The notes: generated from the letters alone by a model not told the origin. A stretch of 64,000 nt of DNA from Orobanche coerulescens (GCA_033398695.1 CM065811.1:74652001-74716000), one strand, 5' to 3'; numbered from the stretch's first letter, positions 11,201-22,841 are shown. Translations and numbers: made by a program.

Positions 11201-11753
11201 AGTTACCAAACATGGATAATTGTGATGTGGAAAGCTTGATAATATATTGATTTGGTGTAAATGTGATATTCCGGAATAATGATTTTTCCTAATGATTTGT
11301 TTGCATTGAATCGAGTATGTATATAATGTTGTGTAATTGTGTACTTGTACTAACTATTCGAATGATAACCCCTTAAATGGGGGAAATGCGTCTTATGCAT
11401 TTCAGGTACCGGGAGGGCTGAGGAGCAAGCACGGGACATGCATGCAAAGGATGGGCTGGCTTGATGATGTGGCTCGAGTCTGCATGTTTATGTTTTGTCA
11501 TTGCATTGTCGAGTATTGAAGTTAGACTGTCTATTTTGAAACTTGGTTTAAGTCCCCTGCGTGGGCAATAAATTGGTATTTAATCTCTGTTCATGTCTTA
11601 CGTTAAAAATGTTTTGGCCGAGGCCACGGCCTTATTTACTTTCGAGTGCATCATTCGGGATTACCTTGTGGTTTATATGTCAAGTGTTAGCCTGGTAGAC
11701 CTCACGAGGGTTCTACGGCGTGTAATGTCCCAGTTGTGAATTGGGGTGTTACA

Positions 11754-12469
11754 TTATTGGTGCGTAGCTGCCGTCTCACACGAAAAAAAAAAAGTATTGG
11801 TGAAAAGAGCTACACGTTAGCAAATAACGGTGTGAAAGCTATCACCTAGAAAAAAAAAGAGAAAAAAAAGAGGGAAAATGGGTTGGTGAAAAGAGCTACA
11901 CGTTAGCAAATAACGGTGTGAAAGCTATCACCTACGAAATATGTTGAAACTTATGGATAGTGCGTTCGCGTAAGTTCCAATCAATAAATAGCCAATTAAA
12001 ATAATAAGTTTGGGGAGATAACTAAAGTCTTTATCATAAGTTGAAATTTTTTTAACTAGTCTTCTCTTCTTGGAACTGTTTAGTAGGATTGAATTTTTAT
12101 GTTTGATAATTCTATGAAATTTTCATTAACTGTTCATACAAAAAGTGTTCTGATTACGCAAAATAGGCGATTATTATACCACTGTTTGAGTTAACGAAGG
12201 CTAAATATTTTAGGGCAGGCAAATCATATTCTTACTTTTGTTATCGCTACGATCCAACTCATTCTAAATTGCTTGAGGACAAGCAAACTTTTAAGTTTGG
12301 GGAGATTTATTGGGGAATTTGAACTTTTATTTGAAGCGATTACTTGAGCGAATTTTGGATCGGTGAAGGGAGTTTAAAGTTTTATTGAGCATCTTATAGG
12401 GCGAATTTTTTCAAATCTTTCGATATTTTGATGCTTGAGGACAAGCATTGGTTTAAGTTTGGGGAGATT
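11754..12469 (+). other. 3' interior tail of Athila-like element J with three polypurine-like tracts
   Basis: Non-coding. The motif AAGTTTGGGGAGA occurs three times (12006-12018, 12293-12305, 12455-12467). The last two follow the Athila/Tat-type phrase GCTTGAGGACAAGC. Only the last abuts an LTR start (TGATCGG, 12470). No coding remnant is recognised upstream, where element C ends. Confidence 0.65.
11797..11934 (+). repeat. Perfect 52-bp direct repeat, 86 bp apart
   Basis: Positions 11797-11848 and 11883-11934 are identical over 52 bases and are separated by an A-rich spacer. This looks like a short tandem duplication in the tail of element J. No function is evident. Confidence 0.9.
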
Positions 12470-13919
12470 TGATCGGTAGAAAATATTGCATAATTATATG
12501 TGCTAAATACATAATTATATTATATTTATTATAGCACAACTTGATGGTTTTCTACCTATTTGATTTATTAAGGTCATTATATTCACTAGTTGATTTTATT
12601 CATTATTTCAGGAATTTATTATATTTCCAAAGTCGAAATAATCATCAGGACAATAAAATAAATCCAGTCCAAGGGAGAAGAGATCGACCGAAATAAGAAT
12701 TCTACTCCTACTAGGAAAAAGAAGAAGAAATCGGTCGAGAGTTTTATTCTATTGAAACACATGTTGCACAATATAAATAGAAGAGGGGGGCATCAGTTAT
12801 TATTCCCTCTCATCACCAGCAGCACCATTAACCCCATCAGCAGCAATTCTCCCAAAACATCTCACGGCATACATAAAGAAAAGAAAGGAAAAGATCTTGC
12901 ACTCCAGCCACATAATTCAACAGGAGGCACGACATCCAAGAAAAAGAAATAAGGGCACAAGCAATTGGAAGAAGTCTTTGGCCGAGGAGCAGTAAAGAAA
13001 AGAAGTTGGATTTTCTGGTTTTTTTACTTTATGCTTAATTATTATTTCATGTTTTATTTAGCTATTATGTCCGGCTAATTATCTATTCCAGTTCTTAGGA
13101 ATGTTTGAACCCGTATCTATATTATTTATGTTTTAATCCCGTAGCATATTCTTAACTTAATTCCTTTGAATTATCTTTGTGTTATTGAGTAGATTTATTT
13201 ATGATATAATTCACTTTAATTGGTCTGATCAACTTAATTGAGGTTTTTATATCTATTGCTAGATTTATGGTTATAATACGTAATCGTTATAATTCTACAT
13301 CATAAGTAGCAACAATTGATTTTTATCAGTTGGGTAACACAAAATCAAGATCCTTGGTCGAGCATGAACTCAATATCTTGTCTATTTCCATCGTTTTAGT
13401 TCCTAATGCATCTAACGAACAAGATTTCAAGAGCTTGTTTTGAATCCTTCGTCTAGATAGGTTTAATTGAAGAGCTTGTTTTGATTAAATAAACTTAAGA
13501 AACGATTGGGGTTAACAGAACTTGTTGAGCCGGAGTAGGAGTTCATTAGGAATTAAGGAAAGATAAAAGTGCTGCATTAATTCATAAATTAAATTAGAAC
13601 GGGGGATAACGGAACTAAGAACTGGATATTAATCACAATCGTTTTTCCTTACTAAAATTTTACTTCTTTTTATTTGTCTACTTGTTATTTTAGTTTCCTT
13701 ACTTTAATTCAACAAACCCCCCTTTATTATATCTAGTATTATTATTTTTAGTATTGTTTAATTAGTGTTACTATTTTTATTTTCCAAAAATATTCAACTC
13801 AAGAAGTTCGATTAATTCATCTGTTGCTCGTGGGATCGACCCTTACTTACCAATACTACTATTTAGTATAAGTGAGTCAAGGACTTTTTATAAATATCTA
13901 ATTTTGACGCGTCACGACA
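12470..13919 (+). mobile_element. LTR of Athila-like element J
   Basis: The start TGATCGGTAG is set by the preceding tract TTTAAGTTTGGGGAGATT. TATAAATA lies at 12772-12779 with a purine and pyrimidine-rich leader. Near the end is the phrase CTCGTGGGATCGACCCTTACTTACC, broken here for length at CTCGTGGGATCGACCC (from about 13828), typical of Athila/Tat LTR tails. The end is provisionally put at CACGACA (13919). No primer site follows, as expected for a 3' LTR. An inverted pair TCGACCGA (12684-12691) and TCGGTCGA (12731-12738) lies upstream of the TATA. Confidence 0.65.
12772..12779 (+). promoter_or_regulatory. TATA box of LTR J
   Basis: A canonical TATAAATA about 300 bases into the LTR. Confidence 0.65.
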
Positions 13920-15379
13920 GCGCGGTCACGACGGTTCCAAACCCAACAGAATGAAAAGGGGGCTGACCATTGTATCCGTTAGATCATAGGCATTGAGTTC
14001 ACAAATCGCTTCATAGCACCATGATAGGGAATGTATGGCATATGAGGAAGGAAATGATTCGGTCATCCTTCTTTGGAGTGTTACTATTATCCTATCACCG
14101 ACCTTGAGAGTCGTAGGGTCAAGGCATTTTCTTTGGAGAAGGATGATATAACAAGCTTAAAGGCTATATACGAAAAAATAGCAAAGTGATTGGTATTTTG
14201 GAGCCTTTTTCATGTTATTTCACCTATTTTGAGAAACATCGGGTGACGGAATTCCCGTTGGTCAACGGTGATGATGTTAGCTTAAGATATGTGTGATGGA
14301 AATAATGACGCAGCTGTATAGATCTTGGAGGAGTCTAAGTGTGGGAGAGTTTGTGAGTCCATCTTAAGTGGTTTGGGGGCCCAATTGCTATCCATTCCTC
14401 GCTCGATGTTGGATTTTGTGCTTCAAACACAAGCTCGACCGACCATGATTTGTATATGTTACCATCTCAAGAGCTCGATAATAGAAAGTAAACTAGTATA
14501 TTTCGGGTGATCGAGTCCCGTCTTTTTGCTCGATAGACTCCTTTGTTTTTTATGAGGATACCCTTCATGCGCTGTTTTTTATTTGGCCATGCATCCATTT
14601 TGGTCCATATGCTTGCTCGCATGCATTCCGGTAAGAACATATAGATAATCGTCTTTCATGTCCGCCTCTTCCAGACGCCGAGCTTGATTTTATAAGTGGA
14701 AACTACAAAGGCGTGACATCAATGTTATTTGTTTTTTATCCTCGTTGACTTGCGCTTAAGATCGTCGAGCTATCAATATTAGAAAGGCACTTTCTTTGGA
14801 GGCAACTCAAGCTTATCCTTCATTTTTTTCTTACTTTTTAGTCATTATTTTGCATCTTCTCGTTTTCTCATATTCTTGCATATTTTCCGGGTTACTTTTA
14901 TGATTTCTTGCTTCCAATCTTCTTTTATTTTTCATTTTTGTCACTGTAGGTGAAAAACGGGTCACGGAAAGAGAATGAGAAAAAACTATTTCAATTTCTT
15001 TTTTTGATCCTAAGGGCTCTTATTGACATGCCCATGCTATACTTGATATTTCAATTCCAAAAGTTGAGGTGATGATGCATCGAACTGTCCATGAGTCGGC
15101 CCTCGTTCATTTCTTTTTTCCATATTCTTTTTCTTTTGTGTGTTGTGTTTACTTGCGTCGTGCTATTGATTTTGATTTTGTTGTTTGTATGATCTTACTT
15201 GATCATGCCATGATATTTTGGTGTATTTTTTGTTGTTTACTTTTCTGTAGGAGTTATTTATGTGGTACATTTTTCCAAATTCATCCTTTGCAGTTCAGTT
15301 GTCATGGTTGCTAAAACAATCAATGGGGACTATGCATCCAGGGTCGGCCTGTGAATGAGCCTATATATATATATATAGT
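13920..15379. other. No gene recognised
   Basis: About 1.46 kb of moderately AT-rich DNA. The short ORFs at 14325-14510 and 15069-15314 resemble nothing I recognise and have no supporting context. It may be old retroelement interior. A short (AT) run lies at 15362-15378, next to the Mutator-like element. Confidence 0.5.
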
Positions 15380-16212
15380 TTGGAGTTAAAAATACTTATT
15401 ATAGCTTATGGTAAGTGTCAATTTCAAGTGTTTGCACACTCCAAATCACCCAAAATTGACCCCTATTGTATTAAGAGAAAAATACCTTTTTACCCAACTC
15501 TCAAAATGTATGTACCATGTATACCCATTTTCTAAATTTGCTACACTCTATACCCATTTCTTATTCTAATAATTTATTTAGTCAAAAGCTTTTCAAACTT
15601 CACACTGAAACTCACTGACTCATTCTGTTGTTTTCATTCACGCACAAACACGCATGCATAAAGCAAATTGATTGTTTTGTTTTGTTTTCATTAGGTACAA
15701 GTACATCATTTTCTTTGTTTTTGCATGCTTTTAGTCCTTTTGTTTGAATACTTTCATATTTTTTATTCAAACCATACATTCACGGGTGTATTTTACTTCA
15801 GAACAGTATGCATTCACGTGAATCTTGTTCTATATAATCAAAAAAAATAAATTCATGAGTTCTGCATCATCAGTTCGTTCTATCTTTCTCTCTAAAAAAA
15901 AATCCATTATATTTTGCATTCGGAAGAAAACCATCAAAACCACGCATATACGAGGTAATTTATCATTTAAGTTATTTAAATATTAAATTTAAACCACGCA
16001 TTCAAGTTTTGAAAATTTATGTGTATATTTGTCGAAAGTACCGATTAGAATCAAGTTTTGAAAATTTATGCGTATATTTTAGACGAATATATATCATTTG
16101 GTACTGTTATTATTACTTTTAGATGAACTTATTATAATCGATTAAATTATTGCTTAGAATCATAATAATTAAGATTATATTGTGTATTAATTTGAACTTA
16201 TAGTTATTGTAG

Positions 16213-16977
16213 ATGTCAGGGTGGAGAAACATTGTTGTTAGATATGGAGGGTATTGGGATGACAATTCATCTTATATTGGCGGCGGTCAATCAACTGCCT
16301 ATGTCAGGAGCAACGATATACGTATCTCGGAGTTACGTGAAAACATCAATTACTTTATGATGGAAAATTCATTGAGCACAACCTACCAACTACATTATCT
16401 ATCGAGATCTCGTAGAGGTAGAATCATCAAATTACTTTTGGGTAGAGATGATGATCTTGCCCGAGCTTGCAATGCTGATGCTGAGCTGAAGGTCTATGTT
16501 ACGGATGATGCTGAGCATGAAGTTTACAGACCATCATTTGAGACACCGTCTATGTCGACTTACGAGTGCCCTTCCCCTAGAACATGTTAGTGCAAGGAGT
16601 GGCAGATGGATCAGATATCGTGCTCACATGCGCTTGCAGTTATACGGTACTGTAATGACAATTTAATTTGTTATTTCTATTATCCACTATGATACCATGT
16701 TTATTTATCTTTAGGTTAACATTTTTTTATCATTCAGTCATCAACGTCATAACATATCTCAATATGTGGGAGTGTACTATGAAGCCAACGCTCTAGCACA
16801 AGCCTACTCATATCGAGTGCTTCCTGTTCCACCACAAGATTGTTGGACGATACCTACTGAAGTTGCTGAAATTAGAGTTTTACCTCCCGCTACAATCCGT
16901 CAGGCTGGTCGACCAAGGACTCGATGACATCGTGGACCAACGGAGAGGACTTTCCAAACAAGGAGGTCTCATGCAGT
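16213..16977 (+). pseudogene. MuDR-type transposase remnant: N-terminal domain joined to SWIM zinc finger
   Basis: The first exon-like frame (16213-16590) starts MSGWRNIVVRYGGYWD, the PB1-like N-terminal region of plant MuDR transposases. It is broken by TAG (16588-16590) and runs straight into CKEWQMDQISCSHALAV, the SWIM zinc finger (C-x-C...C-x-H) that normally follows the catalytic core. The DDE core is absent, so the copy cannot encode an active transposase. After a probable intron (acceptor CATTCAG, about 16737), a second segment reads ISQYVGVYYEAN and GRPRTR, the family's C-terminal motifs, with one TGA near 16926. The frame is then cut by hAT element L and resumes at 18127-18239 with a CCHC knuckle (CGVCGSVSHMRRGC). 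Confidence 0.85.
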
Positions 16978-17891
16978 TAGGGCTGTTATCGGACCGGTCC
17001 GGCCCGGTTTTTGACAGACCCGGAACCGGTCCGATAAGGTACCGGATAGACCCGGTCCGGACCGGTAAGAGATCCGGGTCATATTTAAGATCCGGAAACA
17101 GTCCGAAATAGTTCGGGCCAGAACCCGGTCCGAATCCGAAATCCGAATCCGGAACCCGGAAACCCGAATCCGAAAATAATTAACCTATAAAAAAAATTGA
17201 AGTAGGAGTGTTCTTACGGGATGTGAGAGCCGCTTCCGTTGCTGAAAAGGACCTCGCAAGGCTACATTCTTAATGATTCATAATAGATGCAGCTTGCCGC
17301 ACCTCTCTATCCCATCCCCATTTGAAAACCCTTTCTTAGATAGATTACATCTTTTCTTGCTTGGCAATTAACCAAGGGTCAATTACATTTATCCTTGAAT
17401 TAGTTTGGGCTCTGTAAGAGCTTGGTTAATTGCGTTTAGGAGTAGCACCTTACTGAGCCTTTCTTTCTTATGATAAAAAGACAAAAGGGAAGCTTGTCTT
17501 GGTTAATTGCCTCTTTATTTGCGAATTGGTTTTTCAACTGCTGAATAGGTTTCGGAGCTTCACTTAAGTCAGTATTCAGTACGTCACCAAATTAGAACAA
17601 TTATTTTAAATCCCCCAAATATGGAACCCTTACTTGAACCCCTCAAATCCGAATTCTAAACTAATTTGAAAACCCCAAATTTTTTAACTCTAACCCGAAT
17701 TCGAAAATAAACTAAAAACCCTAAAATTGAAACTAATTGGGTTAGGTGCGGGCCGTGTGGCTGCGAGAGGGGGAGGAGGAGTGAGAGATTTCAGAATTTC
17801 TAACCTAGTTTGTGTTATATATCAATGGCCTAAGCCCATGTTTGGTGCATGATTAAAAATTTTATATACCAAATGTCTTAGGCTTTGTTTG

Positions 17892-17964
<73 letters not shown>

Positions 17965-18125
17965 CGGGTTTTTTTCCAGTTTTCTTGGTCCGGGTCTTAT
18001 CGGTTTCGGTTCAATGTTTAGAACTCGAATCCGAACTCGTTAATTGTCGGGTGAGTTTCGGTCCCGGGTTTTTCGGTCCGGTTCTTGACCGGGTTTCGGG
18101 TTCACTCGGACCGCTAACAGCCCTA
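16978..18125. mobile_element. Non-autonomous hAT-type element L nested in the Mutator-like element
   Basis: This is a 1148-bp element with terminal inverted repeats TAGGGCTGTTA and TAACAGCCCTA. Outside them the flanks read ATGCAGT on both sides (16971-16977 and 18127-18133), a 7-bp match within the 8-bp duplication expected of hAT. Subterminal regions are rich in CCGGTCC/GGACCGG words. No transposase frame is seen. It interrupts the C-terminal knuckle exon of the MuDR remnant, whose frame continues across the insertion. Confidence 0.85.
17891..17961. repeat. Compound microsatellite (GT)n(TA)n(TG)n
   Basis: An uninterrupted run of GT, then TA, then TG dinucleotides within the hAT-type element. 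It is the source of a meaningless Cys/Val/Ile ORF. Confidence 0.97.
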
Positions 18126-18126
18126 G

Positions 18127-18239
18127 ATGCAGTACATGGAGCCTCGAGCAGTAGAAGTTGTGCATCTAGAACTTGTGGTGTGTGTGGGTCTGTTTCACAT
18201 ATGCGTCGGGGGTGTCCTTATTTAGGGAGAGACGAATAA
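18127..18239 (+). pseudogene. MuDR-type transposase C-terminal zinc knuckle, continued
   Basis: This continues the remnant interrupted at 16977. It encodes CGVCGSVSHMRRGC, a CCHC knuckle of the kind that closes plant MuDR-like transposases, and ends in TAA at 18237-18239. Confidence 0.75.
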
Positions 18240-18249
18240 TTGTTTGTTG

Positions 18250-18332
18250 GCTTCTCCAATCGGTCGGCGCCTCTCTCTAGTCGGACGGCGCCTCTCTCTA
18301 GTCGGACGGCACCTCTCTCCAGTCGGCCGGTT
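18250..18332. repeat. Minisatellite, about 21-bp unit, four copies
   Basis: Near-identical units of the form CGGACGGCGCCTCTCTCTAGT are repeated in tandem, GC-rich within AT-rich surroundings, between the transposase end and the right inverted repeat of K. Confidence 0.9.
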
Positions 18333-18639
18333 TTCTTTCACTTAATACATAAATTCTTTCCACCTGTACGTGAATAAATAAAGTAACTGATTCCTTACAA
18401 ATTTCAATTTCCCATACAAATACATCAATTTCTTTTTGACTACTTTGTGTTCAAATATAATTAAATAATAGAATGAATATGGAGTGTAGTGTTTTTAGAA
18501 GTTGGGTATATATTGTACATGTTTTTTGAAAGTCGAGTACTTTTATTTATTTTTACTTATATTAACTATTTTTTTTAATTTAGTTTACCCTTTTTTTCTC
18601 ATTTTCATAAATAGGCCCAAAAAAGAGTTTCTTTGGTCA

Positions 18640-21585
18640 CAGCAGTCACGGGAAGGAAAATACACCAGTTGATAAGGAAAAAAAATCAGACCTTCTTAAA
18701 CTTAAAACTAAAAGGACCGCTTGGCGGCAACTGGCAACAAAGAAAGAGCAGCTCCGCTCTACCTCTTCCAAGACAAAAGCCATTGGCGGGCATCATCGAT
18801 ATACAGTACAAGTTATATTAATTTATTTATTTTATCAATTTTTCATGCTTTTTATAATTAAGTAGATAAATTAACTTGGGAATATTGAATCATGGTGAAA
18901 TGAAACTATGACGCAGGATGAGAAATGATATACCAACACCCTACTATCAACACCTCTTACAACACCATGCTTTGTAAAAGTGTACCGAGTGCTTTATATA
19001 TTTTTTATTATAATATTATTTAACACCCCTACTACTTATAAAGCACCAAATACATCTTGCATGAGAAGACAACCAAGTAATTTTGCATATATCTTGTTAA
19101 TATTTTTATGTACTGATTTATCATTAACAGTTCAATACAACAATAATCAAACAGGGGATTTTTTAATATGTTAAATTGTTACGGTAGTGGCAAAAGCTAA
19201 TTATTTTTAGTTTATTTTATAATTAGAGGAAAACATTAATCGAATAATTGTATACGATGGCCCGGAAACAATTATCCGGAGATCAGAAAAGGAAAAAGAG
19301 AGAAAAATAATCAAAGTTGATACGTAGCCAAGCAGGAGATATTAATAAGCACTTTTAACAAGAAATTAAAAAGCAAGAGACACAAGAAAATATTTAAGAA
19401 GTAACAAATGAAGATAATATTGTGATTATGGAAAATATGGTGGAAAAGTTACGAAGGAAATAGGAAGAGGGAATGAAAAAAAAAAAAGGAGAAAAATAAA
19501 AAAGAATCATTTTTTTGGATGATATTGTTGATCCTGGTAACTGGAAAATAATTGATCATAAAACAAGAGATTATTGGAAATGGGTCAAAAAGTTGAAGGA
19601 ATTTTGTTTGCGAAAAATATTTCAAAGAGACACTTTGATACTTCATATTATACCGGAGTGTTATCATGTGGGCAAAAAGTTAATAGGAGGTGGTTAATAT
19701 ATTCAGTTTTAAAAGATATAATCTTTTGCTTTTGTTGCAAACTAGATGTCCTCCCGTACTATGTACGGCATAAAATGTTAAATATTTTATTATATTAACA
19801 ATATGTAATCGAATTTCAATAATATTATAAAATTATTATAAAATATCCATGAGTCAGTATACACATACATATACTAATATTTGATTTAATTTTATTTATA
19901 AACTCTTATCATGTGATGTAAAGGCACATAATAGAAAAACCATAAATTAATTAAGCACCGGCATTTATTTTTCATATAGGACAATATGAGACTTATATCT
20001 AATTTTATAAATAAGAAATTAAATTATGTTTATTATTATCAACTTTTATTATAGCCGATCCTAAAGCATTTTGGGATTAAAGCTCTGATGAAGTTGTTGT
20101 TGGTGTTGTATTATCAACTTTCACTAAAAGTATACGACCAATATTTTTATTAATATAATTTTATATGATTTAACATTAATGTAATATATTTTACTATTTT
20201 ATAATAAGAACAAAATAATTCTTAAAAAATCAAATAATTGTTAAAAAGCTAAGAAAATAAACTAAAAATATATCTTTCTCCAATAGTCTTATATTTTTAT
20301 ATTGAAATATTTTAATCATCTAAATATATTATAATTATGTTATTTTATATATACTATATGGATGTCAAATTAAAGAGCACGAATTTAATATATTTTTTTC
20401 AAAAATAAAATTGATACGTAAAAGTTATAATTGTTTAAACTATTAGGTTAAAAATAAAAGGAATAAAATGAGAGGAAGTTTTTAATTGGTAGATAGTATA
20501 TAATGGAATAATCATCCAGCCCCCTCTCAAATTAAACGTCTATTTTTTTTAAGATTTTTAAAAAGAGGATTAACGTGGAGATGAAACATCTTTCCTTATA
20601 TTTTCTTGTGACTCTCTTTTAATATTAAGTATAGATGTGTAAAAGTTTAATTTATATGACAAGAATCTATATGATCATTGTATATTTGTAATATTTATAT
20701 TAATATACTAATATAATTACATATCAGTATACATGTGAAAGAACGTGATATATTTTTGATATATATTTAGATTAAAGTCACACATTTATACTTAATAATA
20801 TACCATGAGATCCACAATGATAGTAATTCATTAGGCATAGGGTGATAAAGTATATTATTGTGACGTACTTAAATAAAAATATAATCAGCTTATTATATTT
20901 GTTTATATAATTTTTCTTTTCATAAAAAGAAGAATCAATTAAAAAATTATTTTAACGAATAATATATCTTTCTACTTGGATGTAAATCTAACATGTCTCT
21001 AATTCTTTTCCCAAATATTTTTAAAATAAAATAACTCGGTAATCTAAAATTATTATAAGAAGATGAAAACTGAAGCAAAAATATTGATCTTGTAAAAATA
21101 TAGATTTACTTCAATGAAATTATTTGGAAATTATCTGATATTTATATTTTATATACAAATAATCTAAAATCAAGATATAATACAATAATTATTCAAAAAC
21201 AACTTATATTCAAAAAGGAATATTTTAATTATATAAATGCCTAATGAATGTTAAATTAAAATATCGTAAAAAGAAGATTAACTAAAATATTAATAATAAA
21301 AAATAGAGTTGAGATGCTAAAACTATTAACTTCTAAACATTGAGACAAAAATAAAAAGAAAAAAGAAAAAAAAAATTGATTCCCATCAACTCTCATTCAA
21401 ATGGTAGAAGTTAGTATATTTAAAAAAAATAATTATTTCAAAAAATCTACATAAAGACATGTGTCTTCTACAACTCTCTTTTAATAATAAAGTAGATTTT
21501 CTTCTACACGGAGACAATTGCCAAAGTCTCCGTTTGCTAGCGATAGATGGAATGATTGACATAATTTGGGAAGAGCTAAAATCAA
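18640..21585. other. AT-rich intergenic DNA, no gene recognised
   Basis: About 2.9 kb with long A/T tracts and only short, unsupported ORFs (for example 18633-18821, 19515-19697 and 21459-21725). No transposon termini, RNA gene or conserved domain was seen. The last part leads into a SINE. Confidence 0.6.
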
Positions 21586-21589
21586 ATCA

Positions 21590-21715
21590 AACCAAACATA
21601 CCCAGTATATCCCGCTTAGAGCAGGGTCTGAGGAGGGTAAGATGTACGCAGACTATGTCCCTACTTTTTACGGTAGGGAGGCTGCTTCCGTGAATACTCA
21701 CAGCTTAGTGCACAG
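21590..21715 (+). mobile_element. Au-type SINE fragment, copy 1
   Basis: The segment carries the conserved body of the Au family of plant SINEs: CAGGGTCTGAGGAGGGTAAG, then ATGTACGCAGAC and GGTAGGGAGGCTGCTTCCGT. Pol III transcribes such elements and they move with LINE enzymes. A second copy lies at 45437-45575 on the other strand. Exact ends, tail and target duplication are not resolved. Confidence 0.75.
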
Positions 21716-21741
21716 CAAAGTATAGAATGTTATATAAAAAG

Positions 21742-21845
21742 AAGCATACCTGGGGTGATTTGGAAGTATAGAGTGGGAAGAGCTCTTAGAAGTAATAAAA
21801 CAAATCGGAACTTTAGAATGTCAGCGTACCTGGGGTGATTTGGAA
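21742..21845. repeat. Direct repeat of 23 bp, 81 bp apart
   Basis: The word ACCTGGGGTGATTTGGAA with its upstream flank occurs at 21742-21764 and 21823-21845, with one difference. It lies between the SINE and the hAT pseudogene. Confidence 0.85.
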
Positions 21846-21919
21846 AGGAGACTCTTAAGAAATATCACAATAGACAGTACCAACTAATGATGAATGAAGA
21901 AAGGATAATCTCAATTGCC

Positions 21920-22640
21920 ATTAGAGGGGATAATTATAAGATTTATGAAGGGCGTTGTAGCGTCTTTCTGAAACTAGTGTAAATGGTTGCTAAGTTTGAC
22001 CCAATGATGGAAGAACACGTACGACGTGCTCTAGTCGGTGAGATCCAATTCACATACTCGGGCAAAATAATTCAAAAATGATATTATACAGTTGTTGGCT
22101 AGTGAAGTGAGAAGTTCAATAATTAAGATCATTAAAGATGCAAAAGATTTCTTGGTGATACCTGATTGCACTTCAGATTTAGCCATGAAGCACAAATATC
22201 ATTAGTGATACGACGTGTGGATGAATCGATGGGTTCAATTGTTGTGGAGGAATTTTGGATTTGAATTTCAGAAGGTGGATGATACATCAGAATTTGGTCT
22301 TTTTACCGAGTTGAAAGAAGTTTTGACAAAACATGATCTAAAAATTGATGATATTAGAGGTTTAGGGTATGACAATAGGTCTAACACGTCCGTAAAATAC
22401 AAAGGTGTTCTAGTAGATTGCTTGAAATAAATCCTCGAGCTTTTTATTTACCATGTGGTTATCATAGTCTTAACCTAACATTATGCTATATGGTGTGTTT
22501 GCACTGGAAGAGCTCGAATTTTGTTTTTTTAGTTGTACAAAATATTTACACATTATACTCGTCTTCTACTAAAAGATGGAATATTTTCAAGGATAAGAGT
22601 ACAAGGTATAATAGCAATGCCAAACACGATGGGAAAGTCC
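21920..22640 (+). pseudogene. hAT-family transposase fragment (DUF4371 / TTF-type zinc-finger protein-like)
   Basis: The degraded frame keeps landmarks of the plant zinc-finger MYM/TTF-like hAT transposases: VAKFDPMMEEHVRR (about 21982), SSIIKIIKDAKDF (about 22112), VDDTSEFGLFTELKEV (22275-22322), INPRAFYLPCG then HSLNLTLC (22427-22485), and TKRWNIFKD (about 22570). Several frameshifts and stops break it, and the N-terminal zinc finger and C-terminal dimerisation region are missing. The closed frames 22215-22430 and 22418-22663 are parts of one former gene. The right end is replaced by LTR DNA of element D. Confidence 0.8.
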
Positions 22641-22759
22641 TATCGAAGCTATCAGGTGAATAAGAGGGTAAATACAAGATATAAAGGTTTTGTTATATAT
22701 TTGGCATAGTCGGGTGGAAACCATAGCACAAAAGTAGAGGCAAGAACTTTGGCAAGTTC

Positions 22760-22841
22760 AGTTGCAAAGTTGAGCGAGTCGTCCGAAATGAAAATACACT
22801 AAAAATTGATATTACTAAAATTGAAAAATGCGGATAGTACA
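22760..22841 (-). mobile_element. Truncated 3' LTR of Tekay element D
   Basis: On the minus strand the LTR starts TGTACTATCCGC directly after the tract AGAGGGAGAGAA. About the first 75-80 bases align with the LTR start of C, including ATTTCGGAC and ACTCGCT. Similarity then stops, so most of D's 3' LTR has been lost. Confidence 0.7.

Larger units (their letters stand above)
9514..11753 (+). mobile_element. 3' LTR of Tekay element C
   Basis: This is a 2240-bp LTR starting TGTAATATCCGCG after the tract AGGGGGAGATAA, and ending TTGGGGTGTTACA. In order it holds a GCCGCGGC palindrome cluster (10010-10340), a weak TATA (10349-10353), a CT-rich leader, three GC-rich repeats (10985-11200), the paired hairpins (11369-11403) and the U5 hairpin (11695-11716). 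Its closest relative in the window is the LTR of element F: the distal U3 and the cluster align over long stretches. Confidence 0.9.
15380..18620 (+). mobile_element. Decayed Mutator-like element K, internally deleted
   Basis: An imperfect inverted repeat flanks a MuDR-type transposase remnant. Positions 15465-15580 match the reverse complement of about 18462-18560 at roughly two thirds identity by eye; shared words include CTACACTC and TATACCCA. Long inverted repeats of about 100 bp or more are typical of the family. The outer ends and the 9-bp target duplication could not be fixed. The interior carries the transposase pseudogene and a nested hAT-type element. Confidence 0.6.

Noticed and set aside
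14325..15314. Short ORFs (14325-14510, 15069-15314) as host genes
   Set aside because: No motif, no splice pattern, no codon signal by eye, and transposons on both sides.
17889..18239. 116-aa ORF starting MVCVCVCIYIYI
   Set aside because: The first part is a microsatellite. Only the last 30 or so residues are real (MuDR zinc knuckle), and these belong to the interrupted transposase.
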